From positions 124,001 through 188,000 of the forward strand of contig JAJPHL010000042.1 in assembly GCA_021325275.1 (NCBI GenBank): a stretch of 64,000 nt of DNA, given 5' to 3'. Below the pieces are notes generated by a model. The model ran no database searches, had not been told where the DNA came from, and was given only the letters and a program-made list of their open reading frames with translations. Shown in pieces: positions 34,780 through 44,235 of the stretch. This DNA is from Terriglobia bacterium. GTDB lineage: Bacteria > Acidobacteriota > Terriglobia > JAJPHL01. The first letter of the stretch is position 1; each line of letters starts with the position of its first letter. The position numbers were made by a program, and so were the translations under genes.

Positions 34780-35607
34780 ATGGTTCGGGTCTCCGCAATT
34801 TCCTTTTTGAACACCGTTCCTCTGATGCGCGGCTTTGAACGCGACGTCGAGACACCCGCGCGCAACATGGAAGTGTGGTTCACCGAGCCCTCCGAGTGCG
34901 CCGACCAGCTACGTTGCGGCGTCGCCGACGTTGGATTGATTCCGGCCATCGAGTATCAGCGCATTCCGGGACTCTCGGTCGTCGGCGATTGCGCCATCGC
35001 GACCAAAGGCGCGGTACGCAGCATTCTGCTGCTCACGCGCAAGCCGCTGGCGGAGATTCGCACGGTTGCCGCCGACACCGCGTCGCGCACGTCCGTCGCG
35101 CTCACGCAAATTTTGTTTCAGCGGCGCTTCGGCAATGCGGACGTTCGTATGGTTCCGCACCCGCCGTCGCCCGCCGCGATGCTCGCGAAGTGCGACGCCG
35201 CGCTGGTCATCGGCGATCCCGCATTGCACTACGCGAAAGCGCCGATCGCGGGAGTCACGGCGCTCGATTTGGGAGCCGAGTGGGTCGCGCTCACGGGCAA
35301 GCCGTTTGTCTTCGCGTTTTGGGCGGCGCGACGCGAATTCGCCACGCCAGAACTCGCCGCCACGCTGAATTCCTGGCGCGATCGCGGGCTCGCGGAAATC
35401 AACGAAATTATTCCGTACGAAGCGAAACGCCGCTATCTTTCGGAAGAAACGGTCCGCGCATACCTCACCGAGAACATCCATTTCACACTGGACTCCGATT
35501 GCATCGAGGGATTACGTTTGTATTATCGCTGGGCCGGCGAATTGGGCTTGGCGCCGCTCGGGCGCGATCTCGAGATTGTCCGCGCCGGAGAGCTGGCAGC
35601 AAAATGA
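34780..35607 (+). CDS. mqnA: Chorismate dehydratase, futalosine menaquinone pathway
   Basis: A 275-residue protein of the MqnA/MqnD periplasmic-binding-like fold. It opens VRVSAISFLNTVPLMRGFE, the MqnA signature (SxxNxxPL), followed by EPSECADQLRCGVADVGLIP and the Ser/Thr-rich loop SRTSVALTQILF. It is expected to dehydrate chorismate to 3-enolpyruvylbenzoate, entering the futalosine route to menaquinone. The next gene is the pathway enzyme MqnC, overlapping by 4 nt. Confidence 0.93.
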   Translation: MVRVSAISFLNTVPLMRGFERDVETPARNMEVWFTEPSECADQLRCGVADVGLIPAIEYQRIPGLSVVGDCAIATKGAVRSILLLTRKPLAEIRTVAADTASRTSVALTQILFQRRFGNADVRMVPHPPSPAAMLAKCDAALVIGDPALHYAKAPIAGVTALDLGAEWVALTGKPFVFAFWAARREFATPELAATLNSWRDRGLAEINEIIPYEAKRRYLSEETVRAYLTENIHFTLDSDCIEGLRLYYRWAGELGLAPLGRDLEIVRAGELAAK

Positions 35608-36638
35608 TTACCAACCAACAAGCGATGGACATGTTTGCCTCGACCGACCTGCAAGGGCTCGGGCTGGCCGCCGACGCGGTGCGCCAGAGGCTGCATCCCG
35701 AAGGCATCGTCACATATCAAATCGATCGCAACATCAACTACACGAATTTCTGCACGGAATACTGCACGTTCTGCAATTTCTACAAGCCGATGAAGTCGGC
35801 CGACGGCTACATTCTCTCGAAGGAAACGATTTTCGCAAAAATCCAAGAGACGTTCGACCTCGGCGGCACCGGCGTGTTGATGCAGGGCGGTCTCAACTCC
35901 GACCTGAAGATCGAATGGTACGAGGATCTGCTCAGTTCCATCAAGAATCGCTTTCCGGCGATTCATTTGCACTGTTTCTCGGCGCCGGAAATCGGATGTA
36001 TCGCCGAAGTCAGCGGACTCTCGATTCGCGAAACCATCATCCGGCTGCGCGCCTCGGGTCTCGACTCCATTCCCGGCGGCGGCGCGGAAATTCTCGACGA
36101 CGAAGTGCGTTTCCGCATCAGCCGGTTGAAGTGCACCACCGAAGATTGGCTCACCATGCATCGCACCGCGCACGAATTGGGCATGCGTACCACCGCTACG
36201 ATGATGTTCGGATGCGGCGAGCGCCTCGAGCATCGCGTGCGCCATTTCGAGCGCATTCGCCAGTTGCAGGAAGAAACCGGCGGTTTCACCGCCTTCATTC
36301 CGTGGATGTTCCAGCGCGAAGGGACATCGTTGGGGCGGTTCATCAAGCAGGAAGCCACGGCGGTCGATTACTTGAAGACGCTGGCGATTTCGCGCATTTA
36401 CCTCGATAATTTCGAGAACGTGCAAGCGAGTTGGCTCACCCCCGGCATCCAGTTGGGACAAGTGGCCCTGCGCTTCGGCGGCAACGATCTCGGCAGTATT
36501 CTGATCGAGGAAAATGTGGTGTCCACCGCGGGTTGTACGAACAAGACGAACGAAGAAGAATTGCGCGGGGCGATTCGTGACGCCGGTTTCCGTCCCGTGA
36601 AGCGCGATACTCTTTATCGCGCGATGTATATCCAATAA
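35604..36638 (+). CDS. mqnC: Cyclic dehypoxanthine futalosine synthase (radical SAM)
   Basis: A 344-residue radical SAM enzyme. INYTNFCTEYCTFCNFYKP holds the CxxxCxxC iron-sulphur cluster motif, followed by GGTGVLMQGGLNSDLKIEWY; SGLDSIPGGGAEILDDEVR is the MqnC/MqnE region, and FIPWMFQREGTSLG favours MqnC. It cyclises dehypoxanthine futalosine in menaquinone synthesis. Start ATG 35604 overlaps the mqnA stop (ATGA). mqnE, mqnD and mqnB are not in the window. Confidence 0.93.
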   Translation: MITNQQAMDMFASTDLQGLGLAADAVRQRLHPEGIVTYQIDRNINYTNFCTEYCTFCNFYKPMKSADGYILSKETIFAKIQETFDLGGTGVLMQGGLNSDLKIEWYEDLLSSIKNRFPAIHLHCFSAPEIGCIAEVSGLSIRETIIRLRASGLDSIPGGGAEILDDEVRFRISRLKCTTEDWLTMHRTAHELGMRTTATMMFGCGERLEHRVRHFERIRQLQEETGGFTAFIPWMFQREGTSLGRFIKQEATAVDYLKTLAISRIYLDNFENVQASWLTPGIQLGQVALRFGGNDLGSILIEENVVSTAGCTNKTNEEELRGAIRDAGFRPVKRDTLYRAMYIQ

Positions 36639-36639
36639 A

Positions 36640-37254
36640 ATGACGCCGCTTGTTACGCTGATCGCCATGGCCGCGGCCTTGCTCGCGCCACAAGACTCAG
36701 GCGGGTGGAAAGCCAAACGTCTCGCAATTGTTTTGCAGCATTCCGGCGCGCAGCGCGCCACCGGCGCCGGCTGGATTTCGATGATCACGCGGATACTTGC
36801 GATGCGTCCTGAAAAATCGGAAGCCGCGATCATCGGCTTCGATCGCGATTTCGAACAGCTCGACAATGCGCGCTTCAAACGCCGCGCCGTCGTGCTGCAA
36901 ACCTTTTCCAGCGACGCTGACGAACTCGCCGGAGCGGTGCGCGACATCGTATTTCATGGACCGTCGCCGGTTTGGGACGCTTTGATGATCGCGCTCGGCG
37001 ATGGCAAGCCCGATGCCACACCCGAGCGCATCCTGCTTTTCTCGAACGGCATGGATAACGCGAGCACCACCACGTTCGACGCGCTCGATGCGGCCGTGCA
37101 CAAAGCAAACGTGCCGGTGGTCTGCGTGTACATTCCCAACGATCCGCCACAGGGCGGCGATGCGCGCCTGAAAAAACTTGCCAAGGCGTCTGGCGGCAAA
37201 TTCATCGACACTCGCCAGCCCGGCGCCTGGGAGCAACTCACGGGGTCGCTGTAG
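36640..37254 (+). CDS. Degenerate VWFA-like protein, exported
   Basis: A 204-residue protein starting 2 nt after the mqnC stop. A short hydrophobic N-terminus (MTPLVTLIAMAAALLAPQDS) may be a signal peptide. The rest follows a von Willebrand A pattern: RLAIVLQHSGAQRATG at the first strand, PVWDALMIALGD, RILLFSNGMDNASTTTFDA and VPVVCVYIP, then LAKASGGKFID. It recalls the acidobacterial VWFA-related family (TIGR03436). The metal site is broken: the expected DxSxS reads QHSGA. Its stop overlaps the next start (TAGTG). Confidence 0.6.
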   Translation: MTPLVTLIAMAAALLAPQDSGGWKAKRLAIVLQHSGAQRATGAGWISMITRILAMRPEKSEAAIIGFDRDFEQLDNARFKRRAVVLQTFSSDADELAGAVRDIVFHGPSPVWDALMIALGDGKPDATPERILLFSNGMDNASTTTFDALDAAVHKANVPVVCVYIPNDPPQGGDARLKKLAKASGGKFIDTRQPGAWEQLTGSL

Positions 37255-38195
37255 TGTCGTTTGATCCCGGGCGTATTCGCGAGCGTTTGCTTGAAGCGGT
37301 TGCGGGCGAGAGCATTCCGGGTGCGGTGGTTGCCGTCACTAACGCGCAATCGACGCTGTGGGAAGAAGCGTTCGGCGCGCAAAACACCACCGACATTTTT
37401 TACATCGCATCGTCCACCAAGCCGCTGGCTGCCACGGCCATTTTTCTGCTCGCAGAACGCGGCGATCTCGAATTGGACACCCACCTGCGGCAGCTTCTCT
37501 CGCATAGCGCCGGAATCTTCGGCAACGATACGAAAGATCCCATCGAGCGCGAACTGTTGCGCAACGCCGGGCGATCACTCGCCGAGGCCGCCGCGGGAAT
37601 CTCCGCGCGTCCGTTGATCTATCCGCCGGGCGAGCGCGCGGTGTACTCCGACGCCGGCATGATGCTCGCGGGGCGCGCCGCGGAAGTGGCGTGCGGGCGC
37701 GGGTTCGGCGCGTTGATGCGCGAGGTCCTGCTTGATCCGCTCGGAATGTCCGACACTTTTTATTTCAATGACGGCTCCGCGGCGCCAAGGTTGGCCGTGT
37801 CGTACCAGCGAACGCAGGCGAAACTTCAGCCTGCCGTCTTGCAACATCGCTTGAAGCACGATGGGCTCGTCCGCGTGGGCAGCGGTTTATTCTCCACCGC
37901 CGCCGATCTCGCAAAATTCCTGCGCTTTCACCTGAACAACCGCGATCGCCTGGCCGAAATGCATCGCGACCAAACCAACGGCCACTGGCACATCGATCCC
38001 ATGGGCGGATCGAACGCCGGCTACGGTCTCGGCTGGCAACTCGATGGCGGCTGTTTCTTCCACGCCGGCGCATTTGGCTCGTTGATCTGGGCGAATCCGG
38101 CTTTGCAACTTGGAGTCGTACTGCTCGCGCAACTGCCGATCATGCAGGTCTATTCTTTCTGGAGACAACTCTTGAAGGAAGTTGCGGTAGGCTAA
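37254..38195 (+). CDS. Class C beta-lactamase-like serine hydrolase
   Basis: A 313-residue protein of the penicillin-binding/serine beta-lactamase (AmpC-like) fold with no signal peptide. The SxxK motif is in IASSTKPLAA, the Y-x-(S/N) motif in AVYSDAGMML, and HAGAF near residue 280 replaces the K/H-x-G box. A conserved LLSHSAGIFG follows the SxxK helix by ~40 residues. The cytoplasmic location suggests an esterase or D-amino-acid peptidase rather than antibiotic resistance. The start is GTG 37254, overlapping the previous stop. Confidence 0.83.
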   Translation: MSFDPGRIRERLLEAVAGESIPGAVVAVTNAQSTLWEEAFGAQNTTDIFYIASSTKPLAATAIFLLAERGDLELDTHLRQLLSHSAGIFGNDTKDPIERELLRNAGRSLAEAAAGISARPLIYPPGERAVYSDAGMMLAGRAAEVACGRGFGALMREVLLDPLGMSDTFYFNDGSAAPRLAVSYQRTQAKLQPAVLQHRLKHDGLVRVGSGLFSTAADLAKFLRFHLNNRDRLAEMHRDQTNGHWHIDPMGGSNAGYGLGWQLDGGCFFHAGAFGSLIWANPALQLGVVLLAQLPIMQVYSFWRQLLKEVAVG

Positions 38196-38211
38196 ACTAG
38201 GAGAGATTGCT

Positions 38212-38463
38212 ATGAAGCGAGAATTCACGCTCGACTCTGAAGCTTGCGCCGTCCTCGACAGTCTAGCCGAACAGTTTCCCGGTGGCGCGGATGCCATTGT
38301 TAATCAGGCACTCCACATGTTCAACATGGAGAAACGCTTGGATGAAATCGAAGCAGACCCCGAATTTCAGGCACTGATGGACGCATCGGAACGAGACATC
38401 CGCGAGGGCCGGACTGTCGCGCATGAGGACGTAGAAGAGTTCCTCAGGAAGCACCGGAAGTAA
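38212..38463 (+). CDS. Antitoxin-like protein of a type II toxin-antitoxin pair
   Basis: An 83-residue protein: a short beta-strand (REFTLDSEACAVLD), a helix with GGADAIVNQALHMF, resembling a ribbon-helix-helix DNA-binding region, then an acidic helical tail (EKRLDEIEADPEFQALMDAS) ending VEEFLRKHRK. This layout fits antitoxins that bind their operator by the N-terminus and wrap the toxin with the C-terminus. GGAGAG precedes ATG 38212. The downstream frame begins 6 nt after its stop and encodes a ParE/RelE-like toxin in two frames. Confidence 0.65.
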   Translation: MKREFTLDSEACAVLDSLAEQFPGGADAIVNQALHMFNMEKRLDEIEADPEFQALMDASERDIREGRTVAHEDVEEFLRKHRK

Positions 38464-38469
38464 TCGCCC

Positions 38470-38723
38470 TTGAGAGCCAAGATTTCGTGGCCTATCGCGG
38501 TTCTCGCCGCGTTGCTGACCGAACTGCGCCCCGCCGACCAAGAGGCAATTCTCAAAAGAGTAGCATGCAGTCTTTTCCCGAAATGTACCCTCGTCGAGAG
38601 AAGGGCCGCTTTGCCGGTTGCCGCTCGTTTTCCGAGGGCAACTGGACAATCTATTACCGTTACGTTTCTCGCGTGGTTTTTGTCGGGGCCATCTGGCCCG
38701 CCCGGATTCCTCTGCCACGCTGA
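38470..38723 (+). pseudogene. ParE/RelE-like toxin split by a -1 frame change
   Basis: Frame one, from TTG 38470, gives LRAKISWPIAVLAALL and TELRPADQEAILKRVACSLF. Frame two continues the family sequence as PEMYPRREKGRFAGCRSF and SEGNWTIYYRYVSRVVFVGA with IWPARIP, the toxin's beta-sheet core. Joining them needs a -1 shift in CTTTTCCCG (38572-38580); one extra T there would restore SLFPEMYP. The zero-frame reading at that spot is T TTC CCG, the layout of a -1 slippery heptamer. A 1-nt loss is the simpler view. If made, it would be an mRNA interferase or gyrase poison paired with the antitoxin at 38212. Confidence 0.65.
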
Positions 38724-38743
38724 GAAGTGTTACATTCGTCTGG

Positions 38744-39604
38744 ATGCCCAAAGCGATCGACATGCATGTCCACCTCCCGACCTCCAGTTGGCTCGATGTC
38801 GCGATTCAACCGTATCGCGTGCCCGCTGAAAAATTCTTTCGCGCCACCGTGCCCACGCGCGAGATGGAGGAAGTGGCGCGACTCTATGAGGAGCTCGATA
38901 TCCTCGGCGTGCTCCTCGCTTGGGACGCCGAAACGGCCACCGGACTCGCGCCGCTCACCAACGACGAAGTCGCTTCGATTGTGCGCCGCTATCCGAAGCA
39001 GTTCATCGGATTCGCCAGCGTCGATCCGTGGAAAGGCAAGAAGGCGATCATCGAGATGGAGCGCGCTGTTAAAGCGCTTGGGCTGAAGGGCGCGAAATTC
39101 CATCCCGGCATCCAGGCCTTTTACCCGCACGACGTGCATTTTTATCCTTTGTATGAGAAGATCTCTGAATTGGGCGTGCCAGCTTTGTTTCACACCGGCA
39201 CCAGCGGGCTCGGAGCGGGGATGCCCGGGGGCATGGGGATCAAATTGGACCACACGCGTCCAATTTGGCTCGATCATGTCGCCGCCGATTTTCCGAAGTT
39301 GACGATCATCGGCGCGCATCCAGCGTGGCCGTGGCACGAAGAGATGTTGGCCATTATCCAGCACAAGTCCAACGTATTCATGGACCTCTCTGGATGGTCG
39401 CCGAAGTATCTGCCCAAGGTGATCGTCGACGAGGCACGGGGGCGTCTCAGCGACAAAATGCTGTTCGGAAGCGATTATCCTTTCATAACGCCACAAAGGT
39501 GGTTGGCCGACTTCGAGGCGGTCACCGCAGCGGCTGGATTCTCGCCGGAAACAAAGGTAAAGATTCTTTACGACAACGCTGCGGGTATCCTTCGGCTGGT
39601 TTAG
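38744..39604 (+). CDS. Amidohydrolase family 2 (metal-dependent hydrolase/decarboxylase)
   Basis: A 286-residue TIM-barrel protein of the Amidohydro_2 family. Metal and active-site motifs are AIDMHVHLP near the N-terminus, KGAKFHPGIQAF, VPALFHTGTSG, TIIGAHPAWPWHEE and MLFGSDYPF near the C-terminus. Relatives include aminocarboxymuconate-semialdehyde decarboxylase-type enzymes; the reaction is not readable. ATG 38744 is chosen because it begins directly before the first HxH strand. Confidence 0.85.
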   Translation: MPKAIDMHVHLPTSSWLDVAIQPYRVPAEKFFRATVPTREMEEVARLYEELDILGVLLAWDAETATGLAPLTNDEVASIVRRYPKQFIGFASVDPWKGKKAIIEMERAVKALGLKGAKFHPGIQAFYPHDVHFYPLYEKISELGVPALFHTGTSGLGAGMPGGMGIKLDHTRPIWLDHVAADFPKLTIIGAHPAWPWHEEMLAIIQHKSNVFMDLSGWSPKYLPKVIVDEARGRLSDKMLFGSDYPFITPQRWLADFEAVTAAAGFSPETKVKILYDNAAGILRLV

Positions 39605-39729
39605 ACTGTATCTTTGGTATAGGAACTAAGTAGGCTAGTGGTACCGACGGGGCGTAGAGGGTTCTGCTTAGCGAGGCGAGCCAAACTTCTCGGCGGTTTA
39701 CGCGCGATTTTTTTGGAGGAAGTATTTTC

Positions 39730-41103
39730 ATGAGTGTTCCTGCGCAAGAATCCAAACATCAGCTTGGCCAATCATCAAAAGGCAGCGGCTGGATTTCCTG
39801 GATCATCGTGCTGGCTTTGCTCGGCGCCGGCGGTTGGTATTACAAAAAGACGTTCATGGACCAGCAAGCGTCCGCCAACACCGCCTCCGGCAAGAACAAA
39901 GGGAAAAAGGGCATCGGCGCGGTTCCCGTAGTTCTGGCCGGGGTGACGCGCGGCGATATGCCGGTGTACCTGCGCGGTCTGGGATCGGTGCTGGCGCTCA
40001 ATACCGTCACGGTCCACAGCCGCGTCGATGGTCAACTGATGACCGTCGGATTCAAGGAAGGGCAATTCGTGCGCGAAGGCGATTTGCTCGCGCAAATCGA
40101 TCCGCGGCCGTTTGAAGTGATGCTGGAACAAGCCGAAGGCCAACTGGCGCACGACAAAGCCGCCCTCGCCGACCTGCAACTGAATTACGAGCGCTTTAAA
40201 TCGCTCTACAAAGACGGCGTCATCGCCAAGCAGCAAGTCGACACACAGCTCTCGCAAGTGGGAACGCTCGAAGGATCGATCAAGAGCGATCAGGCGCAGA
40301 TCGACAACGCCAAGCTGCAATTGACGTACTCGAAGATTCATTCGCCGATCAACGGCCGCATTGGATTGCGCCTCGTCGATCCCGGCAACATCGTGCACGC
40401 TTCCGATACGCAGGGCATGCTGGTGATCACGCAGATGCAGCCGATCGCCGTGACGTTCAACCTGCCGCAAGAGAGCCTGCCGCAGGTCTACAAGAAACTG
40501 CGCGCCGGCGAAGAACTGCCGGTGGAAGCGTTCGATTCCACCAGCACCAGCAAAATTGCCAGCGGAAAATTGCTCACCATCGACAATGAGATCGATCCGA
40601 CGACGGGAACGTACAAACTGAAGGCGCAGTTTCCCAACGAAGATCACGCCTTGTTCCCGAATCAATTCGTGAACGTTCGCATGCGGGTGGACACCGAGCG
40701 CGGACTTTCGCTCGCGCCCGCGGCGGCGATCCAGCGCGGACCGCAAGGCAATTACGTTTTCCTCGCCGAGGACAATAAGGCCAAGGTGCGGCCTGTCACC
40801 GTGGCCATCACCGAGGGAGAAACGGTCGGAGTGAAAGACGGGTTGAACGTCGGCGACATGGTGGTGATCGACGGCATCGACAAACTCGATGACGGTTCGG
40901 CGATCAACACTGGAGGCGGCGGTGGAAAACGCGGCGGAAAGGGCAAGAACAAAGAAGCAGCCGACGATAACGCCGCGCCCGCGGGCGGCAGTGCAGGTAG
41001 CGGCAAAGACGCCGCCGGGTCGAAAGACACGCCGGCTCCGGCGAAAGCGGGCGGCAAGGGCGGCAGCGGTTCCAAGCGTCACGGAGGCTCGCGCGCCGAA
41101 TGA
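39730..41103 (+). CDS. RND efflux periplasmic adaptor (MdtA/AcrA-like)
   Basis: A 457-residue membrane-fusion protein. A membrane segment ([20 protein letters not shown]) is followed by the lipoyl half-motifs [20 protein letters not shown] and [19 protein letters not shown], a coiled-coil hairpin (~125-190), [14 protein letters not shown] and a beta-barrel. The last ~65 residues are a Gly/Lys/Ala tail not expected in MdtA. TTTGGAGGAAG precedes ATG 39730. First gene of a three-gene operon with two RND pumps. Confidence 0.92.
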   Translation: MSVPAQESKHQLGQSSKGSGWISWIIVLALLGAGGWYYKKTFMDQQASANTASGKNKGKKGIGAVPVVLAGVTRGDMPVYLRGLGSVLALNTVTVHSRVDGQLMTVGFKEGQFVREGDLLAQIDPRPFEVMLEQAEGQLAHDKAALADLQLNYERFKSLYKDGVIAKQQVDTQLSQVGTLEGSIKSDQAQIDNAKLQLTYSKIHSPINGRIGLRLVDPGNIVHASDTQGMLVITQMQPIAVTFNLPQESLPQVYKKLRAGEELPVEAFDSTSTSKIASGKLLTIDNEIDPTTGTYKLKAQFPNEDHALFPNQFVNVRMRVDTERGLSLAPAAAIQRGPQGNYVFLAEDNKAKVRPVTVAITEGETVGVKDGLNVGDMVVIDGIDKLDDGSAINTGGGGGKRGGKGKNKEAADDNAAPAGGSAGSGKDAAGSKDTPAPAKAGGKGGSGSKRHGGSRAE

Positions 41104-44100
41104 GTCCGTCTCGGCCATTTATTCTGCGGCCGGTTGCCACCAGCCTGCTGATGGCGGGCATTTTGCTCGCCGGCTTTGTCGCGTACCGGCAACTGCCGGT
41201 GTCCGCGTTGCCGCAGGTGGACTATCCCACCATTCAGGTGCTCACGTTTTACCCCGGCGCCAGTCCCGACGTGATGGTGTCTTCTATCACCGCGCCGCTG
41301 GAGCGCCAGTTCGGACAAATCCCCGGATTGAATCAGATGATGTCGACGAGCTCCTACGGAAGCTCGATCGTCACGCTGCAGTTTTCGCTTGAACTGAATA
41401 TCGACGTCGCGGAGCAGCAAGTGCAAGCCGCGATCAACGCGGCGGCGCAACTTTTGCCGCGCGACTTGCCGAATCCGCCGGTCTACAACAAGGTGAATCC
41501 CGCGGACGCGCCGATTCTCACGCTCGCGCTTACGTCGGACACGCTGCAGCTCTCGAAAGTGGAGGATTTGGCCGACACGACGCTGGCGCAAAAAATCTCG
41601 CAGCTTCGCGGCGTCGGTTTGGTGAGCATTTCCGGCGGCCAGCGCCCCGCCGTTCGCGTGCAGGCGAATCCCATGTCGCTAGCGTCTTACGGAATGACGC
41701 TCGAGGATCTACGGACCGCGCTCGGGCAGGCCAACGTCGATCAAGCCAAGGGGAATTTCGATGGCAAGTTGCAGGCCTTCACCATCGGCGCGAACGATCA
41801 GCTTTTGTCGAGCGAAGGCTACGCCAAGTTGATCGTGGCGTATCGCAACGGCGCACCGGTGCGGCTGGTCGATGTCGCCAAAGTGATCGACGGTGCGCAG
41901 GACACCAAGCAAGCCGCGTGGTCGGCGGTCGCGGATGCGAGCGGCAAGACCGAACTCAAGCCGAGCGTGATTCTCAACATCCAGCGCCAGCCGGGCGCGA
42001 ACATCATTGAAGTGGTCGATCGCGTGAAGAATTTGCTGGCCACGCGCACCAGTATCCCGCCCACGGTTTCGATCACGCCGCTCACCGATCGCACGCTGAC
42101 CATCCGCGCGTCGGTGGCAGACGTGCAGTTTGAATTGATGCTCACCGTCGCGCTCGTGGTGATGGTGATTTTCCTGTTCCTGCGCAGTTTCGCCGCCACA
42201 ATCATTCCGAGTATCGCCGTGCCGCTCTCCATCGTTGGGACATTTGGCGTGATGTACTTGCTCGGCTACAGTTTGAACAATCTCTCGCTGATGGCGTTGA
42301 CGATTTCGACAGGTTTTGTGGTCGACGACGCCATCGTGATGATTGAAAACATTTCGCGCTACATCGAAATGGGCGATACGCCGCTGGAAGCCGCGCTGAA
42401 GGGCTCCGAGCAAATCGGGTTCACCATCGTTTCGCTGACCGTTTCGCTGATCGCCGTGCTGATCCCGCTGTTGTTCATGGCCGACATCGTCGGCCGGCTC
42501 TTCCGCGAATTCGCCGTGACGCTGGCCGTCACAATCCTGATGTCGGCGGTGGTATCGCTGACGCTGACGCCGATGATGTGCTCGCGCCTGCTACGTCACG
42601 AGCGTCCCGAGGATCAAGGTGCGTTGTATCGCCTCTCGGAGCGTGCGTTCGAGGCGGTGATCGCGTTTTACGGACGCACGCTGCAAGTGGTGCTGCGATT
42701 CCGCGCGCTCACGCTACTCGTGACGGTGGGTACCCTCGTCGCCACGATCTATCTTTACGTCATCGTGCCGAAAGGATTTTTCCCGGTGCAGGATACCGGC
42801 GTGATTCTAGGCATTTCCGAAGCGCCGCAATCGTCCTCCTTCGATTCGATGGCGCGGAATCAGCAGGAGCTCGCCAAGATCATCATGCAGGACCCGGCGG
42901 TCTCGAGCTTGTCGTCGTTCATCGGCATCGACGGCACGAATACTACGATGAACAGCGGCCGGATTCAGATCAACTTAAAGTCGATTGAGGAGCGCGGCGT
43001 TTGGTCCGATGAAGTGATCCGGCGGTTGCAGCCGAAACTCGCCGGCGTGCAGGGAATCACGTTGTTCATGCAGCCGGTGCAGGATCTCACCGTGGAAGAT
43101 CGCGTGAGCCGCACGCAATTTCAGTTCAGTTTGGAAGACTCGAGCCAAGCCGAGCTCGACCAGTGGACCCCGAAATTCCTGGAAGCGTTGCAAGGCTTGC
43201 CGCAGTTGCGCGACGTGGCCACCGATCAGCTCAACTTAGGCTTGCGCTCGCATTTGGTGATCGATCGCGACACGGCGTCGCGGTTGGGAATTCTGCCCTC
43301 CGACATCGACAACGCACTGGAAGATTCGTTCGCGCAACGCCAAGTGTCCACGATGTACACGCAGTTGAATCAGTACAAAGTGGTGCTCGAAGTCGATCCC
43401 AAGTTCCAGAAGAATCCCTCGTCGTTGGGCGACATTTACTTGCGTACCGCATCGGGCGGTCAAGTGCCGCTTGCGGCGCTTACGCATCTCGAAACCGGGA
43501 ACATGCCGTTGGCGCTCAATCACCAGGGGCAATTTCCGGTGGTGACGGCCTCATTCAATCTCGCGCCGGGCACGTCGCTCGGTGATGCCGTCGACGCCAT
43601 CAATCGCACGCGCGATCAACTGAACATGCCACCGAGCGTGCAGCAGGCCTATCAAGGCACGGCGCAAGCGTTCCTGAACTCGCTGGCCAGCGAGCCGTTA
43701 TTGATTCTCGCCGCCCTCGTGACGGTGTACATCGTGCTGGGTGTTTTGTACGAAAGCTACATTCATCCGATCACGATTTTGTCCACGCTGCCGTCGGCGG
43801 GCGTGGGCGCGATCGTGGCGTTGCAACTTTGCAAGACGGAATTCAGCGTGATCGCACTGATCGGCATCATTCTATTGATTGGTATCGTGAAGAAGAACGC
43901 CATCATGATGATCGACTTCGCGCTGGAGGCCGAGCGCGAGCACGGCAAGACGCCGCTCGATGCGATTTATGAAGCGTGCCTGTTGCGTTTCCGTCCCATC
44001 ATGATGACCACGATGGCCGCGCTGCTCGGTGGATTGCCGCTGGCCTTGGGCGCGGGCACGGGTTCCGAATTGCGGCGTCCGTTGGGCATCACGATTGTCG

Positions 44101-44234
44101 GTGGATTGATTTTGAGCCAGATCTTGACGCTGTACACGACGCCGGTGGTTTATTTGGCGTTCGATTGGGTCGCCCGGCGCATGGGTTTGAGCACCGCGCC
44201 TGTGGGTGAGCCGTTGGAATCGACCGGGGATTAA
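41100..44234 (+). CDS. RND efflux permease 1 (MdtB-like)
   Basis: A 1044-residue inner-membrane pump of the HAE1 RND family. The N-terminus [20 protein letters not shown], the [20 protein letters not shown] loop, [20 protein letters not shown] with the proton-relay Asp pair in TM4, and the repeat-end [20 protein letters not shown] are all standard. It uses proton flow to expel drugs or detergents with the adaptor. It is one of two adjacent RND subunits, as in MdtBC heterotrimers. Start overlaps the adaptor stop (ATGA). Confidence 0.94.
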   Translation: MSPSRPFILRPVATSLLMAGILLAGFVAYRQLPVSALPQVDYPTIQVLTFYPGASPDVMVSSITAPLERQFGQIPGLNQMMSTSSYGSSIVTLQFSLELNIDVAEQQVQAAINAAAQLLPRDLPNPPVYNKVNPADAPILTLALTSDTLQLSKVEDLADTTLAQKISQLRGVGLVSISGGQRPAVRVQANPMSLASYGMTLEDLRTALGQANVDQAKGNFDGKLQAFTIGANDQLLSSEGYAKLIVAYRNGAPVRLVDVAKVIDGAQDTKQAAWSAVADASGKTELKPSVILNIQRQPGANIIEVVDRVKNLLATRTSIPPTVSITPLTDRTLTIRASVADVQFELMLTVALVVMVIFLFLRSFAATIIPSIAVPLSIVGTFGVMYLLGYSLNNLSLMALTISTGFVVDDAIVMIENISRYIEMGDTPLEAALKGSEQIGFTIVSLTVSLIAVLIPLLFMADIVGRLFREFAVTLAVTILMSAVVSLTLTPMMCSRLLRHERPEDQGALYRLSERAFEAVIAFYGRTLQVVLRFRALTLLVTVGTLVATIYLYVIVPKGFFPVQDTGVILGISEAPQSSSFDSMARNQQELAKIIMQDPAVSSLSSFIGIDGTNTTMNSGRIQINLKSIEERGVWSDEVIRRLQPKLAGVQGITLFMQPVQDLTVEDRVSRTQFQFSLEDSSQAELDQWTPKFLEALQGLPQLRDVATDQLNLGLRSHLVIDRDTASRLGILPSDIDNALEDSFAQRQVSTMYTQLNQYKVVLEVDPKFQKNPSSLGDIYLRTASGGQVPLAALTHLETGNMPLALNHQGQFPVVTASFNLAPGTSLGDAVDAINRTRDQLNMPPSVQQAYQGTAQAFLNSLASEPLLILAALVTVYIVLGVLYESYIHPITILSTLPSAGVGAIVALQLCKTEFSVIALIGIILLIGIVKKNAIMMIDFALEAEREHGKTPLDAIYEACLLRFRPIMMTTMAALLGGLPLALGAGTGSELRRPLGITIVGGLILSQILTLYTTPVVYLAFDWVARRMGLSTAPVGEPLESTGD

Positions 44235-44235
44235 A

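Noticed and set aside
35523-36947. 474-codon minus-strand frame opposite mqnC
   Set aside because: Shadow of the radical SAM gene, which has its cluster motif and a coupled start.
39775-41118. 447-codon minus-strand frame opposite the MFP adaptor
   Set aside because: Shadow of a clear MdtA-like gene; no domain and no ribosome-binding site.
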